This document shows positions 10,408 through 19,727 of a stretch of DNA of 64,000 nucleotides, piece after piece (within the stretch, counting starts at the first letter, position 1; every line of letters begins with the position of its first letter). Below the pieces are notes generated by a model. That model was given only the letters and a program-made list of their open reading frames with translations, had not been told where the DNA came from and did no database searches. The position numbers were made by a program, and so were the translations under genes. The stretch is from Edwardsiella anguillarum (GTDB lineage Bacteria > Pseudomonadota > Gammaproteobacteria > Enterobacterales > Enterobacteriaceae), in assembly GCF_008801815.1 (NCBI RefSeq), contig NZ_VZOX01000014.1. One strand, given 5' to 3'.

Positions 10408-11235
10408 ATGTCACACGATCCGGTTCTCAACGCCGTCGCCACCATTCTCGAGCATAAACCCGGCTTCGCCCCCCGCGCGGCCATGATCCTCGGCTCCGGC
10501 CTCGGCGTGCTAGCCGATGCGCTAGAGGAGAAGGTCGTCATCCCCTACGAGGCGCTGGATGGCTTCCCGGTCAGTACCGTCGCCGGACATAGCGGCGAAC
10601 TGGTTCTGGGTAAGCTGCACGGGGTGGAGGTGATCTGCATGAAGGGGCGCGGCCATTACTACGAACACGAAACCATGAAGGTGATGACCACCCCGGTGCG
10701 CACCTTTAAACGCCTCGGCTGCGAGTTACTGCTGGTGACCAACGCCGCCGGCTCTCTGCGGCCGGAGCGCATCGGCGTCGGTTCGCTGGTCATTTTTAAC
10801 GATCATATCAATACCATGCCGGGAACCCCGATGACCGGCGCTAACGACGAGGCCTACGGTCCACGCTTTTTCAGCCTGGCTAACGCCTATGATAAGACCT
10901 TGCGCGGCGAGGCCTTGGCCCTGGCCGAGCGGGAGGGGATTGCCGTCAATCAGGGCGTGTTCGTCTCCTACAGTGGCCCCTGCTTCGAGACCGCCGCCGA
11001 GATCCGCATGATGCAGCGGATGGGCGGCGACGTGGTCGGCATGTCGGTGGTGCCCGAGGTGGTGAGCGCCGCCCATTGCGGTTTAGCGGTGTTGGCCATC
11101 TGCGCCATCACCAACATGGCGGAGGGGCTCGGCGACGTGCAGCTTTCCCATGAGCAGACCCTCAGGTGCGCCAAGCTGGCGGAAACGGATTTTATTCGCC
11201 TCATCGATGCGTTTATCCGCCACCATTTCCAGTAG
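10408..11235 (+). CDS. xapA: Purine nucleoside phosphorylase, XapA type
   Basis: A 275-residue trimeric-type purine nucleoside phosphorylase that splits inosine, guanosine or xanthosine with phosphate. The phosphate-binding segments are visible: GSGLG near residue 30, AGHSGE near 61, and MKGRGHYYEHE near 80. The family signature GPCFETAAEIRMM is followed by GMSVVPEVVSAAHCGL, and the base-binding asparagine lies in AITNMAEGL. Size and sequence type match E. coli XapA (277 residues) better than DeoD. Followed 25 nt later by a nucleoside transporter. Confidence 0.88.
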   Translation: MSHDPVLNAVATILEHKPGFAPRAAMILGSGLGVLADALEEKVVIPYEALDGFPVSTVAGHSGELVLGKLHGVEVICMKGRGHYYEHETMKVMTTPVRTFKRLGCELLLVTNAAGSLRPERIGVGSLVIFNDHINTMPGTPMTGANDEAYGPRFFSLANAYDKTLRGEALALAEREGIAVNQGVFVSYSGPCFETAAEIRMMQRMGGDVVGMSVVPEVVSAAHCGLAVLAICAITNMAEGLGDVQLSHEQTLRCAKLAETDFIRLIDAFIRHHFQ

Positions 11236-11260
11236 GTAGAGCAAGACAAGGAGGCCAGCT

Positions 11261-12520
11261 ATGTTTGCAGCAGGATTTCTCGGTATCGCGGCGCTAATCC
11301 TTATCGCCGTGCTCGCATCGACCAACCGCCGGGCCATTCGCCTGCGCACGGTGGGGCTGGCCCTGCTCTTGCAGGTCGCCATCGGTGCTCTGGTGCTGTA
11401 CGTGCCGCAGGGACGGCGGGCGCTGGAGGGGATGGCGCATGGCGTCGAGGCGGTGTTGGCAAGCGGCAAGTCGGGCATTCACTTCCTGTTTGGCAACCTG
11501 GTCAACTTCTCGGTAGAGGGCATCGGCTTTGTCTTTGCCCTGAATGTGTTGCCGCTGGTGGTCTTCTTCTCGGCGCTGATTGCCGTGCTCTACTACCTGG
11601 GCGTCATGCAAATGGTGATCCGTTTCATCGGCGGCGCCATGGCTCGCCTGCTCGGCACCTCCCAGACCGAATCCATGTCGGCGGTGGCCAACGTCTTCGT
11701 CGGTCAGAGCGAGGCGCCGCTGGTGGTCAAGCCCTACATGTCCAAAATGAGCGACTCTGAGTTTTTCGCGGTGATGTGCGGCGGCATGGCCTCGGTCTCG
11801 GGTACCGTGCTGGCGGGTTACGCCATGATGGGCGTGAACATGCAATATCTGCTGGCCGCCTCCTTTATGGCGGCGCCGGGCGGGCTGCTGTTTGCCAAGC
11901 TGATCGTTCCCGAGACCACGCAGCCGAACTATGCCTTCGACAACAGCATCCAGTTTGATGGCCATAAGCCGGAGAACCTGCTGGCGGCGGCGGGCGAGGG
12001 GGCCAGCAGCGGCCTCAAGCTGGCGGCCGCCATCGGCGCCATGCTGATCGCGATGATCGGCTTGGTGACGCTGGTCAACACGCTGCTGGCGGGGGCGGGG
12101 GAGATGGTGGGTATGCCGCTCTCGCTTGAGCTGATCCTCGGCTGGATCTTCTCGCCGCTCGCGTTCCTGCTCGGGGTACCCTTGGCGGACATCGGCATCG
12201 CCGGGGCCATGATCGGCAAGAAGCTGGTGGTGAACGAGTTTGTGGCCTACAGCGATCTCGCCCCCTATCTCAAGGAGAGCAGTGTGGTGAGCGCGGCCGG
12301 CCTGCAGGTGCTGGAGGAGAAATCCAAGGTGATCATCAGTTTTGCCCTATGCGGCTTTGCCAACCTGGCCTCCATGGGGATCCTGATCGGCGGCCTCGGC
12401 ACGCTTTGCCCCTCCCGCTCCGCCTTTATCGCCCGTTACGGTCTACGAACCGTGCTGGCCGCCACCTGCTCCAACCTGATGAGCGCCGTCATCGCCGGCA
12501 TCTTCTTCTCCTTAAGCTAG
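11261..12520 (+). CDS. Concentrative nucleoside transporter (NupC/CNT family)
   Basis: A 419-residue inner-membrane proton- or sodium-coupled nucleoside importer. A Gate-type helix GIGFVFALNVLPLVVFFSAL lies near residue 87, with the CNT signatures FVGQSEAPLVVKPY and MCGGMASVSGTVLAGY. A good ribosome site (AAGGAG) precedes the ATG. It forms an operon with xapA. In the E. coli xap locus the transporter is from another family (XapB, NupG-like), so this locus pairs XapA with a NupC-type carrier. Confidence 0.92.
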   Translation: MFAAGFLGIAALILIAVLASTNRRAIRLRTVGLALLLQVAIGALVLYVPQGRRALEGMAHGVEAVLASGKSGIHFLFGNLVNFSVEGIGFVFALNVLPLVVFFSALIAVLYYLGVMQMVIRFIGGAMARLLGTSQTESMSAVANVFVGQSEAPLVVKPYMSKMSDSEFFAVMCGGMASVSGTVLAGYAMMGVNMQYLLAASFMAAPGGLLFAKLIVPETTQPNYAFDNSIQFDGHKPENLLAAAGEGASSGLKLAAAIGAMLIAMIGLVTLVNTLLAGAGEMVGMPLSLELILGWIFSPLAFLLGVPLADIGIAGAMIGKKLVVNEFVAYSDLAPYLKESSVVSAAGLQVLEEKSKVIISFALCGFANLASMGILIGGLGTLCPSRSAFIARYGLRTVLAATCSNLMSAVIAGIFFSLS

Positions 12521-12539
12521 GCGCGCCATCCTGGACTTT

Positions 12540-12557
12540 GGGGCGCCTCGGCGCCCC
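12540..12557 (+). terminator. Hairpin after the nucleoside transporter gene
   Basis: Perfect inverted repeat GGGGCGCC-TC-GGCGCCCC, 19 nt after the stop codon. It is a likely transcript end, but it has no strong T-run. Confidence 0.5.
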
Positions 12558-12629
12558 TGCTTATCCGCCGGCGGCGGCGGTCTGGGGGAGCGCGGCAGTA
12601 TGGATCGCACGCTCCTGTACGGGATAACC

Positions 12630-12752
12630 AGCTTTGCTGAATAAATCAGATTAGGGATAAGCGTCCCGCAGGCGGTTGCTGCTGTCAGGCAATACGCACA
12701 CTTTCTGACATTCCTTCCTTCGTTATTTTGTTCAGTGCACGTGCCCTTGTTG
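12630..12752. mobile_element. IS903-like (IS5 family) end fragment
   Basis: The stretch begins AGCTTTGCTGAATAAATCAG, close to the IS903 terminal repeat GGCTTTGTTGAATAAATC. It continues through sequence resembling the transposase 3' region of that element (CAGGCAATACGCAC, TTATTTTGTTCAG). It breaks off after about 120 bp, so it is a decayed remnant. Identification rests on memory of IS903. Confidence 0.7.
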
Positions 12753-12779
12753 ACGGAGGATGGTGAATAAGCCTTATCA

Positions 12780-13425
12780 GTCGTTGCCTCCGGATCTTAC
12801 GTGCGCAACTGCACGCCATGGCTCGTCGACGCAAGCGTAAGTTGAAGCACTGGACCGCATTCAACCGTTATCGGCGATTCGCCAACGTATGGTTATCGTC
12901 GGGTATGGGCACTGCTACGCAGGCAATCAGAAACTGACGACATGACTATTATCAATGCCAAACGCGTATAACGTATCATGCGTCAGAATACGCTGCTGCT
13001 TGAGCGTAAATCTGCGATACCGCCCCGAAATGGGCGTATACAGGGAGAGTGCCATCGGGGGAAAGTAACCGGTGGTGGTGTTCTGAAGGCTTCGAGTTCA
13101 ACTGTGATAATGGCGAAAAACTGCGTGTAACGTACGCAGCTGGACTGCTGCGATCGTGAAGCCCTGCACTGTGCGGCCAGTATTGATTGATATGACAGCG
13201 AAACCGTGCAGGACGTCATGCTAGGTGCGGTGGAACGTCGCTTCGGTAACAATCTGCCGACATCCCCGCTGAATGGCTGACAGACAACGACTCAGCCTAC
13301 CGCTCTCATCATACGCGTCAGTTCGCCAGAATGGTGGAACTGGAGCCTAAATATACGGCAGTACGCAGCCCGGAAAGCAACGGAATGGCAGAGAGCTTCG
13401 TGAATATCTGCGGTGTCGAGACAGT
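12780..13425 (+). pseudogene. IS2-like transposase OrfB remnant (IS3 family)
   Basis: Translated in shifting frames, this matches IS2 OrfB piece by piece: PTYGYRRVWALLRRQ near 12870, INAKRV and RIMRQN.LLLERK near 12950-13010, then SETVQDVMLGAVERRFGN near 13195. The match ends near 13410 with the catalytic-region text PESNGMAESFV. Several stops and frameshifts interrupt it, and the 3' part of the transposase is missing. It is a dead fragment at the left border of the AT-rich island. Confidence 0.85.
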
Positions 13426-13692
13426 AATGGATTAAGTGATAAAAAGGATATGGAAATATAAGGGCGATCTATGTATCAATCAGAAATATTACAGGCATTA
13501 TTATTCAATAAGTATTGTAATGATAACTTGAGTCTATCTATTAAGTTTGGCCATCATCAATGAATAGTCGTTAAGTTGATAGTACGATCAGGTTGATACA
13601 ATAGGGGGCTAAAGACCCTCCTGTTTACAGTGGTTTCCAGCATTTTATGATGCTGTATCAGTATAAAGTGTTTTATCTGTTTTTACCAAGAA
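13426..13692. other. AT-rich upstream region of the split helicase-nuclease gene
   Basis: Composition changes sharply here to AT-rich. No gene was found. It should hold the promoter of the gene starting at 13693; an AATGGAGAATG ribosome site sits at its end. Confidence 0.4.
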
Positions 13693-16401
13693 ATGGAGAA
13701 TGTTATGTTGACTGTAGAGACCTCTACAGCAGAAGATCTCAATCAAGGAACTTCGGATTTTGTCCTAACCTCCCTCGAGATTATGCGTAAGAAGTTATTG
13801 GATCTTACGTCCCGGAATCGACTCTTGAATTTTCCTATCACCCACAAAGGGTCTTTACTGCGTATTGTTGACGAATTGCCTGAGCAGCTTTATGAAACTC
13901 TCTGTTCGGAAATGCCGATGGAGTTTGCTCCTGTTCCTGATCCAACCAGGCAGCAATTGTTAGACCATGGTTATCTTAAGGTCGGTCCGGATGGTAAAGA
14001 TATACAGTTAAGAGCTCATCCTAGTGCCAAGGATTGGGCACAAGTCTTGGGAATCGATACAGATTTTGACTTGCCTGATAGCCATAAAACGGTTGTTTCT
14101 GATGCAGATAGGGAGCTATTGGAGCAAGCCCACCAGTTTATCTTGCAATATGCCCAAGACCAGGATGGAGAACTAACAGGGGTTCGTACAGAATACGCTA
14201 ATCAAGGTATCTCTTTATCAGCACTGAAGGTGGCCTGCTGCGTAGCGGGCTATGAAGGGCTTGAGGATTTTGAACGGCAGGCAAAGGCAGGGAATGAGAT
14301 TACTATATTCTCTTCCAATCCCTGTCATGACGATAATCGGATACAGGCTCTGCTTTATCCAAATGAACTTGAAGCTTGTTTGCGCGCTATTTACGGTAAG
14401 GCTCAAACTGCTTTGGAGGAGAGTGGCGCTAATATCCTATATTTGACATTAGGATTTCTCAAGTGGTATGAGAGAGACTCATCGGATAAGGCGCGTTATG
14501 CTCCTTTATTTACGATTCCTGTGAGATGTGAACGTGGAAAATTAGATCCTAAGGATGGGCTTTATAAGTTTCAACTTTATTATACGGGTGAGGATATTTT
14601 GCCAAACCTCTCTTTGAAGGAAAAGCTTCAGGCTGACTTTGGCCTCGCTCTTCCCTTATTTAATGAAGAGGAAACTCCCGAGTCTTATCTTGCTGCTGTT
14701 AAGAAGGTTGTCGAGCAGCATAAACCTAAGTGGTCAGTGGTGCGTTATGGTGCGCTCAGCTTGCTCAATTTTGGCAAGATGATGATGTATCTTGACCTCG
14801 ATCCAGCTCGTTGGCCCCATGACCAACGCAATATTTTGTCTCATGAAGTGATACGTCGTTTTTTCACCAGCCAGAGCTGTGGAAAAGAGAATACAGTTTC
14901 ACCAGGTGGTTTCGGTCAGCATGAGTATTGTATCGATAGTTATCCAGAAATTCATGATAAGGTTCCGTTAATAGATGATGCTGATAGTTCGCAGCACAGT
15001 GCATTAATCGATGCTATCCGTGGGAAAAACCTGGTCATTGAGGGGCCTCCTGGTAGTGGTAAATCACAGACGATTACTAACTTGATCGCAGCAGCCTTGC
15101 TCAACGGTAAAAAGGTCCTGTTTGTGGCAGAGAAAATGGCTGCTCTGGAGGTCGTTAAGCGTCGCTTAGATCGTGCAGGGCTGGGGCAATTTTGCTTAGA
15201 GTTGCACAGTCATAAAACCCATAAGCGTAAGGTGTTGGATGATATTAACGCTCGCTTGGTGAGTCAGGCGATGATGCCGACGATAGAGGAGATTGATGCC
15301 CGGATCTTACGTTATGAAGATCTTAAGCAACAGCTCAATGAGTATGCCATATTGATTAATACCCAATGGGAGCAAACAGGGAAAACGATCCATCAGATAT
15401 TGAGTGGTGCAACCCGTTATCGTCACAAATTAGATATTGATGCAACTGCGCTTCATATCGAAAAATTCTCTGGAAAACTACTGGATAAGGTGACTCAATT
15501 ACGACTGAGTGACCAAGTAGTAGAGTTTAGCCGCATCTACAAGGAGGTGCGCGAGCAGGTGGGGGCTAATGCAGAAATATATGAGCACCCTTGGAGTGGT
15601 GTAAATAACACTCAAATTCAACTGTTTGACAGTGCTCGTATAGTAGATTTATTACAAGCTTGGCAGGTGTCAATTATCGATTTTCGCCACACTTATCAAG
15701 AATATCTTGATAAGTGGGCTTTAGAGGAAGAGTGTCTTAATACGCTTCATGATATTGATCAATTGGTAGAGGATCAGGCGACTCTTCCAGTTCTATGTGG
15801 CTCAGAGCTATTTTCGGCACTTCCTGAGTTAGACTCATCGGATGCCATCGCACGGGTACGTTGTTATTTAAATCGGTTTGATTTGCTACAAGGTCATTAT
15901 GAGACGTTGAGCCAAGTTATCGAACCTCGAATACTTCGACTTTTAGAACGAGGTCAATCGTCCGATTTTCCTCGTGAAGAGTTGGAAAAATATGGTGTGG
16001 CAGAGGATTTCACCCTACGTGATTTGATCAGGTGGCTTGAGTCCATCCAATTAAGCTATGATGAGTTATCATCTATTTATGAGCAATTAAGCGATTTCAA
16101 AAATGCCTTACCTGATGGTATTGCTTCGTATTTTGATGATTCGCAAGCTGGATTGATATTCTGCGCAGAGTTGTTGTCGATTCTTGGAGCCTTGCCGACC
16201 GAGCTTATCAGCGTTCGAGATCCTCTTTTTGATGATGATAATATTGATGCAGTACTGCATGATTTAGTGAGTCAAATCGAAACGTTGCGTCCTTTAAGAG
16301 ATAACCTATCTACTTTGTATCAACTGGATCAGTTGCCTTCTCAAGAGATGCTCACGCATGCTGTTTCTGTTATCCAGCAGGGGGGGGATTTGCATGGTTA
16401 A
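13693..16401 (+). CDS. DUF4011/helicase protein, N-terminal part of a split DUF4011-helicase-Vsr defence gene
   Basis: A 902-residue frame holding the first half of a large single-protein system. Residues about 25-300 form a DUF4011 region, with the typical MRKKLLDLTSRNRLLNF near residue 30. Near residue 450 lies the superfamily 1 helicase Walker A EGPPGSGKSQTITNLIAAAL, followed by FVAEKMAALEVVKRRL. The frame runs out at 16401 just after a G8 run (16380-16387). The -1 frame continues the same protein (see the entry at 16428-19439). Adding one G would make a single 1915-residue protein. Proteins of DUF4011-helicase-Vsr layout have been reported as anti-phage (Hhe in the Gao 2020 set, from memory). 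AT-rich codon use differs from all neighbours, which suggests acquisition by transfer. Confidence 0.85.
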   Translation: MENVMLTVETSTAEDLNQGTSDFVLTSLEIMRKKLLDLTSRNRLLNFPITHKGSLLRIVDELPEQLYETLCSEMPMEFAPVPDPTRQQLLDHGYLKVGPDGKDIQLRAHPSAKDWAQVLGIDTDFDLPDSHKTVVSDADRELLEQAHQFILQYAQDQDGELTGVRTEYANQGISLSALKVACCVAGYEGLEDFERQAKAGNEITIFSSNPCHDDNRIQALLYPNELEACLRAIYGKAQTALEESGANILYLTLGFLKWYERDSSDKARYAPLFTIPVRCERGKLDPKDGLYKFQLYYTGEDILPNLSLKEKLQADFGLALPLFNEEETPESYLAAVKKVVEQHKPKWSVVRYGALSLLNFGKMMMYLDLDPARWPHDQRNILSHEVIRRFFTSQSCGKENTVSPGGFGQHEYCIDSYPEIHDKVPLIDDADSSQHSALIDAIRGKNLVIEGPPGSGKSQTITNLIAAALLNGKKVLFVAEKMAALEVVKRRLDRAGLGQFCLELHSHKTHKRKVLDDINARLVSQAMMPTIEEIDARILRYEDLKQQLNEYAILINTQWEQTGKTIHQILSGATRYRHKLDIDATALHIEKFSGKLLDKVTQLRLSDQVVEFSRIYKEVREQVGANAEIYEHPWSGVNNTQIQLFDSARIVDLLQAWQVSIIDFRHTYQEYLDKWALEEECLNTLHDIDQLVEDQATLPVLCGSELFSALPELDSSDAIARVRCYLNRFDLLQGHYETLSQVIEPRILRLLERGQSSDFPREELEKYGVAEDFTLRDLIRWLESIQLSYDELSSIYEQLSDFKNALPDGIASYFDDSQAGLIFCAELLSILGALPTELISVRDPLFDDDNIDAVLHDLVSQIETLRPLRDNLSTLYQLDQLPSQEMLTHAVSVIQQGGDLHG
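16380..16387 (+). repeat. G8 tract at the frame break
   Basis: Eight consecutive G at the exact junction of the two halves of the helicase-nuclease gene. With eight G the first frame ends 5 codons later. With nine G the reading continues as GFAWLKRDWRNAKALL into the second frame. Such tracts are typical sites of slipped-strand phase switching or of polymerase or ribosome slippage, and also of sequencing error. Confidence 0.9.
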
Positions 16402-19400
16402 AGCGTGATTGGCGTAATGCCAAGGCATTGCTCATGGCGCTGTCTCGACAACCTAGCACTAAATTTGCTAAGTTAAAGAGTAGATTAGCTGATTTGCTTA
16501 AGTACTCGGAACTGTTGCAACGGTTCGAACAAAGTGACTTTGGCGATCAACTCGGTAACGTATATCGAGGATTGGAAACCGACTGTGAGCAGTTAATGCA
16601 ATTGCGAGATTGGTATAAGAAGGTCCGATCTCATTACGGTATAGGTTTTGGAAAGCGAGTTGCGATAGGCTCTGGATTGTTTAACCTAGATGGCGAGATC
16701 ATTAAAGGTGTGCATTTGATCGAGAAATCGCAGATTAGCTCGAGATTAATGACCTTGGTTCAGCATGTAGAGCTCGAGGCTAAGTTATTACCGCGTATTT
16801 CTAGCCTATTGGGAGAGTCTACATCTTGGTTAGGTGAGCAAGGTATATTGATGCAATGTTACCAACAGGTGCGAGAGACTCTCATTGCCTTGCAGAGATG
16901 GTTTATCAGTCCAGATATGTCATTAGGGCAGATGGCTCACTTCTCTGAGCTTGTGCAAAACATGCATGTGCTGCAGGCATCTCTCGAAAATGACAAGTCG
17001 CAGCTAGGGGGATTTTTACGCTCAAATTCACTGACCTTTGGGGTAAATAAAGACAATCAACAGACGTTACGTATTATTAACTGTACAGCGGATTTTGCCG
17101 AGCAACTGGTTGATAAAATAAATTGTGTAGCCTTGGCTACTCGAGTTAGGCATCTGGCAAGTAGCAATGATTACGATTTATTCCGTCACGATGGTGCGCA
17201 AATCGGTTTGAAATGGCGTGAACAGATTCAGCATGCCTCGTTGTATGCGCAAGAGACGATGTTGGATAGAGAACAATGGCTCAAATCGACCAATGGTTCC
17301 CTTAGTGCATTAGCTGAGCGGAACGAAAGGGCAATACAACAACCTCGTTGGCTGAATGGGTGGATTAACTTTATCCGTTGTTACGAGCAGATGCATGAAA
17401 ATGGATTGCAGCGAATCTGGTCGGCTGTAATTACTGGGTCACTTCCGATTGAAAAAGTTGAATTGGGTTTAGCATTAGCAATTCATGATCAGCTGGCTCG
17501 AGAGGTTATTCACATCCACCCTGAATTGATGAGGGTTTCAGGTTCACAACGCAATGCTCTGCAGAATTCATTCAAAGAATACGATAAAAAGCTAATTGAA
17601 CTGCAACGTCAACGGATTGCTGCAAAAGTTGCTTGTCGCAATATACCAGAAGGAAATTCTGGGGGTAAGAAAAGCGAATATACGGAACTCGCCTTGATCA
17701 AAAATGAACTGGGTAAAAAGACCAGACATATCCCTATCAGGCAATTGATTAATCGAGCGTGTAATGCTTTAGTCGCAATTAAACCTTGCTTCATGATGGG
17801 ACCAATGTCAGCGGCACATTACCTGGAACCTGGACGGATGGAGTTTGACCTGGTGGTGATGGACGAAGCATCTCAGGTGAAGCCAGAGGATGCATTGGGT
17901 GTCATCGCGAGGGGCAAGCAACTAGTGGTCGTTGGCGACCCGAAACAACTACCACCAACCAGTTTCTTTGATCGAAGTGCCGACGGAGAAGATGACGATG
18001 ATGCCGCTGCTTTGAGTGATACCGACAGTATTTTGGATGCGGCTTTACCTCTGTTTCCTATGAGACGTTTGCGTTGGCACTATCGTTCACGGCACGAAAA
18101 GTTGATTGCATACTCTAACCGTCATTTTTATAACAGTGATTTGGTGATATTCCCCTCCCCAAATGCCGAGTCGCCAGAGTATGGGATCAAATTTACCTAT
18201 GTATCGAAAGGGCGTTTCTCCAATCAACACAATATTGAAGAAGCCCAAGCAGTTGCCGAGGCTGTGCTTCAACATGCACAATACAGGCCGGGTGAATCAC
18301 TCGGGGTGGTGGCCATGAGTTCCAAGCAACGCGATCAGATTGAGCGAGCTATCGATGAACTGCGCCGAAACCGCCCTGAATTCAACGATGCAATCGATGG
18401 CTTATATGCTATGGAAGAGCCACTTTTTGTGAAAAACCTTGAGAATGTCCAAGGGGATGAGCGTGATGTAATCTTTATTTCCTTTACCTATGGACCTTCT
18501 GAGTATGGTGGAAAGGTTTATCAACGCTTTGGGCCTATCAATTCCAATGTCGGCTGGCGTCGCTTGAATGTGCTTTTTACTCGTTCAAAGAAACGGATGC
18601 ATGTGTTTAGTTCAATGCGTTCTGAAGATGTATTGACGAGTGAAACCAGTAAGCTTGGGGTTATTTCGTTGAAAGGTTTTTTACAGTTTGCCGAAAGAGG
18701 CAAACTGGATTCTCTAACGACTCATACCGGTAGGGCTCCAGATAGTGACTTTGAAGTTGCTGTCATGGAAGCACTCAATCACGCGGGGTTTGAGTGTGAA
18801 CCTCAGGTGGGTGTCGCAGGATTCTTTATTGATCTAGCGGTGAAAGATCCAGGTTGTCCTGGCCGATACTTAATGGGCATCGAGTGTGATGGTGCAGCTT
18901 ATCACTCTGCTAAATCTGCTCGTGATCGCGATCGCTTGCGTCAAGATGTTTTGGAACGTTTGGGTTGGAGAATTAGCCGTATTTGGTCCACTGATTGGTT
19001 TAGTAACCCTGATGAGGTTCTGTCCCCGATTATCCGGAAACTCAATGAGATTAAAACATTGTCTCCAGAAGTTGTCATCCCTTCCTTCGAGTATGTGGAA
19101 AAAATTGAATCAAGTGCTGAAGTAGCATCTGAATCAATCGATTCTCTTATGCCAGACTCGGGTCTTAAGGAACAACTTAAGTATTTTGCCAAACATGTCA
19201 TTGAGGTTGCGCTTCCCGACGTCGATGAGGATCATCGTTTGTTGCGGCCCGCTATGCTTGAGGCTTTGCTGGAACATCAGCCTCTATCTCGCTCTGAGTT
19301 TGTTGAACGAATACCCCATTACCTGCGGCAAGCAACAGATTTACAAGAAGCACAACGCTTTCTTGATCCTGTCTTGGCATTAATTGATGGAGCAGAGGCA

Positions 19401-19439
19401 GAAACGAATGATGTAGAGTTTGAATCAGAATTGATATAA
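16386..19439 (+). CDS. C-terminal part of the split DUF4011-helicase-Vsr gene: helicase motor and Vsr-like nuclease
   Basis: Homology to the full-length protein begins at the G-tract near 16386; the first ATG in this frame is at 16428 (1003 residues from there), but it has no clear ribosome site. The region carries a long helical insert and then helicase Walker B LVVMDEASQVKPEDALG with VVVGDPKQLPPTSFF near residue 475. Further motifs are RLRWHYRSRHEKLI, and ENVQGDERDVIFIS with RRLNVLFTRSKKRM. The C-terminus (residues about 770-900 of the second frame) is a Vsr/MTES_1575-like nuclease, with FEVAVMEALNHAGF, GIECDGAAYHS and RDRDRLRQDVLERLGW then RIWSTDWF. All enzymatic motifs look intact, so the gene is broken only at the G tract. 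Confidence 0.83.
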   Translation, partial: GFAWLKRDWRNAKALLMALSRQPSTKFAKLKSRLADLLKYSELLQRFEQSDFGDQLGNVYRGLETDCEQLMQLRDWYKKVRSHYGIGFGKRVAIGSGLFNLDGEIIKGVHLIEKSQISSRLMTLVQHVELEAKLLPRISSLLGESTSWLGEQGILMQCYQQVRETLIALQRWFISPDMSLGQMAHFSELVQNMHVLQASLENDKSQLGGFLRSNSLTFGVNKDNQQTLRIINCTADFAEQLVDKINCVALATRVRHLASSNDYDLFRHDGAQIGLKWREQIQHASLYAQETMLDREQWLKSTNGSLSALAERNERAIQQPRWLNGWINFIRCYEQMHENGLQRIWSAVITGSLPIEKVELGLALAIHDQLAREVIHIHPELMRVSGSQRNALQNSFKEYDKKLIELQRQRIAAKVACRNIPEGNSGGKKSEYTELALIKNELGKKTRHIPIRQLINRACNALVAIKPCFMMGPMSAAHYLEPGRMEFDLVVMDEASQVKPEDALGVIARGKQLVVVGDPKQLPPTSFFDRSADGEDDDDAAALSDTDSILDAALPLFPMRRLRWHYRSRHEKLIAYSNRHFYNSDLVIFPSPNAESPEYGIKFTYVSKGRFSNQHNIEEAQAVAEAVLQHAQYRPGESLGVVAMSSKQRDQIERAIDELRRNRPEFNDAIDGLYAMEEPLFVKNLENVQGDERDVIFISFTYGPSEYGGKVYQRFGPINSNVGWRRLNVLFTRSKKRMHVFSSMRSEDVLTSETSKLGVISLKGFLQFAERGKLDSLTTHTGRAPDSDFEVAVMEALNHAGFECEPQVGVAGFFIDLAVKDPGCPGRYLMGIECDGAAYHSAKSARDRDRLRQDVLERLGWRISRIWSTDWFSNPDEVLSPIIRKLNEIKTLSPEVVIPSFEYVEKIESSAEVASESIDSLMPDSGLKEQLKYFAKHVIEVALPDVDEDHRLLRPAMLEALLEHQPLSRSEFVERIPHYLRQATDLQEAQRFLDPVLALIDGAEAETNDVEFESELI

Positions 19440-19454
19440 TTAGAGGTGGAGAAG

Positions 19455-19486
19455 TGGACTGCCCCACCCCGGTAGACGGTTCTGGG
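19455..19486. repeat. IS-end-like segment, copy A
   Basis: Starts TGGACTGCCCCAC and continues with GGTAGACGGTTCTGG. A related copy at 19697-19727 shares the first 13 bp exactly and then GGTAG, AGAC and TTCTG. TGGACTGCCCC resembles terminal repeats of some IS3-family elements, so these may be scars of lost insertion sequences. No transposase remains between them. Confidence 0.45.
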
Positions 19487-19488
19487 GG

Positions 19489-19578
19489 CAGTCCATCCAG
19501 TCCATCCAGTCCATCCAGTCCATCCAGTCCATCCAGTCCATCCAGTCCATCCAGTCCATCCAGTCCATTCAGTCCATC
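19489..19578. repeat. Tandem array, 10 x 9 bp (CAGTCCATC)
   Basis: Ten head-to-tail copies of CAGTCCATC. The ninth copy (19561-19569) ends in T instead of C; the others are identical. There are no spacers, so it is not a CRISPR. Copy number is likely to vary between strains. Confidence 0.97.
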
Positions 19579-19696
19579 GTGGAAGAACGCTGCCTACACC
19601 ACGCATTTACCGTCTGCTGGCATCGCGTGTCTATTGATGGGTACGCCGTAACTGTGAGTAATTCATTATTGTCGCCACCAGGCATAACATATAACC

Positions 19697-19727
19697 TGGA
19701 CTGCCCCACGGTAGTAGACAAATTCTG
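19697..19727. repeat. IS-end-like segment, copy B
   Basis: The second copy of the TGGACTGCCCCAC segment, 242 bp to the right of copy A and in the same orientation. It lies just before the pduX 3' end and may mark the right edge of the island. Confidence 0.45.

Noticed and set aside
12983..13252. Minus-strand 89-codon frame
   Set aside because: Antisense to the IS2-like transposase remnant; not a gene.
16428..19439. Independent helicase gene starting at 16428
   Set aside because: Homology runs continuously through the G tract from the first frame, and the ATG at 16428 has no ribosome site; it is better read as the second half of one gene.
19489..19578. CRISPR array
   Set aside because: Nine-base units with no spacers; a simple tandem repeat. 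The same holds for the 7-bp array at 63232-63399.
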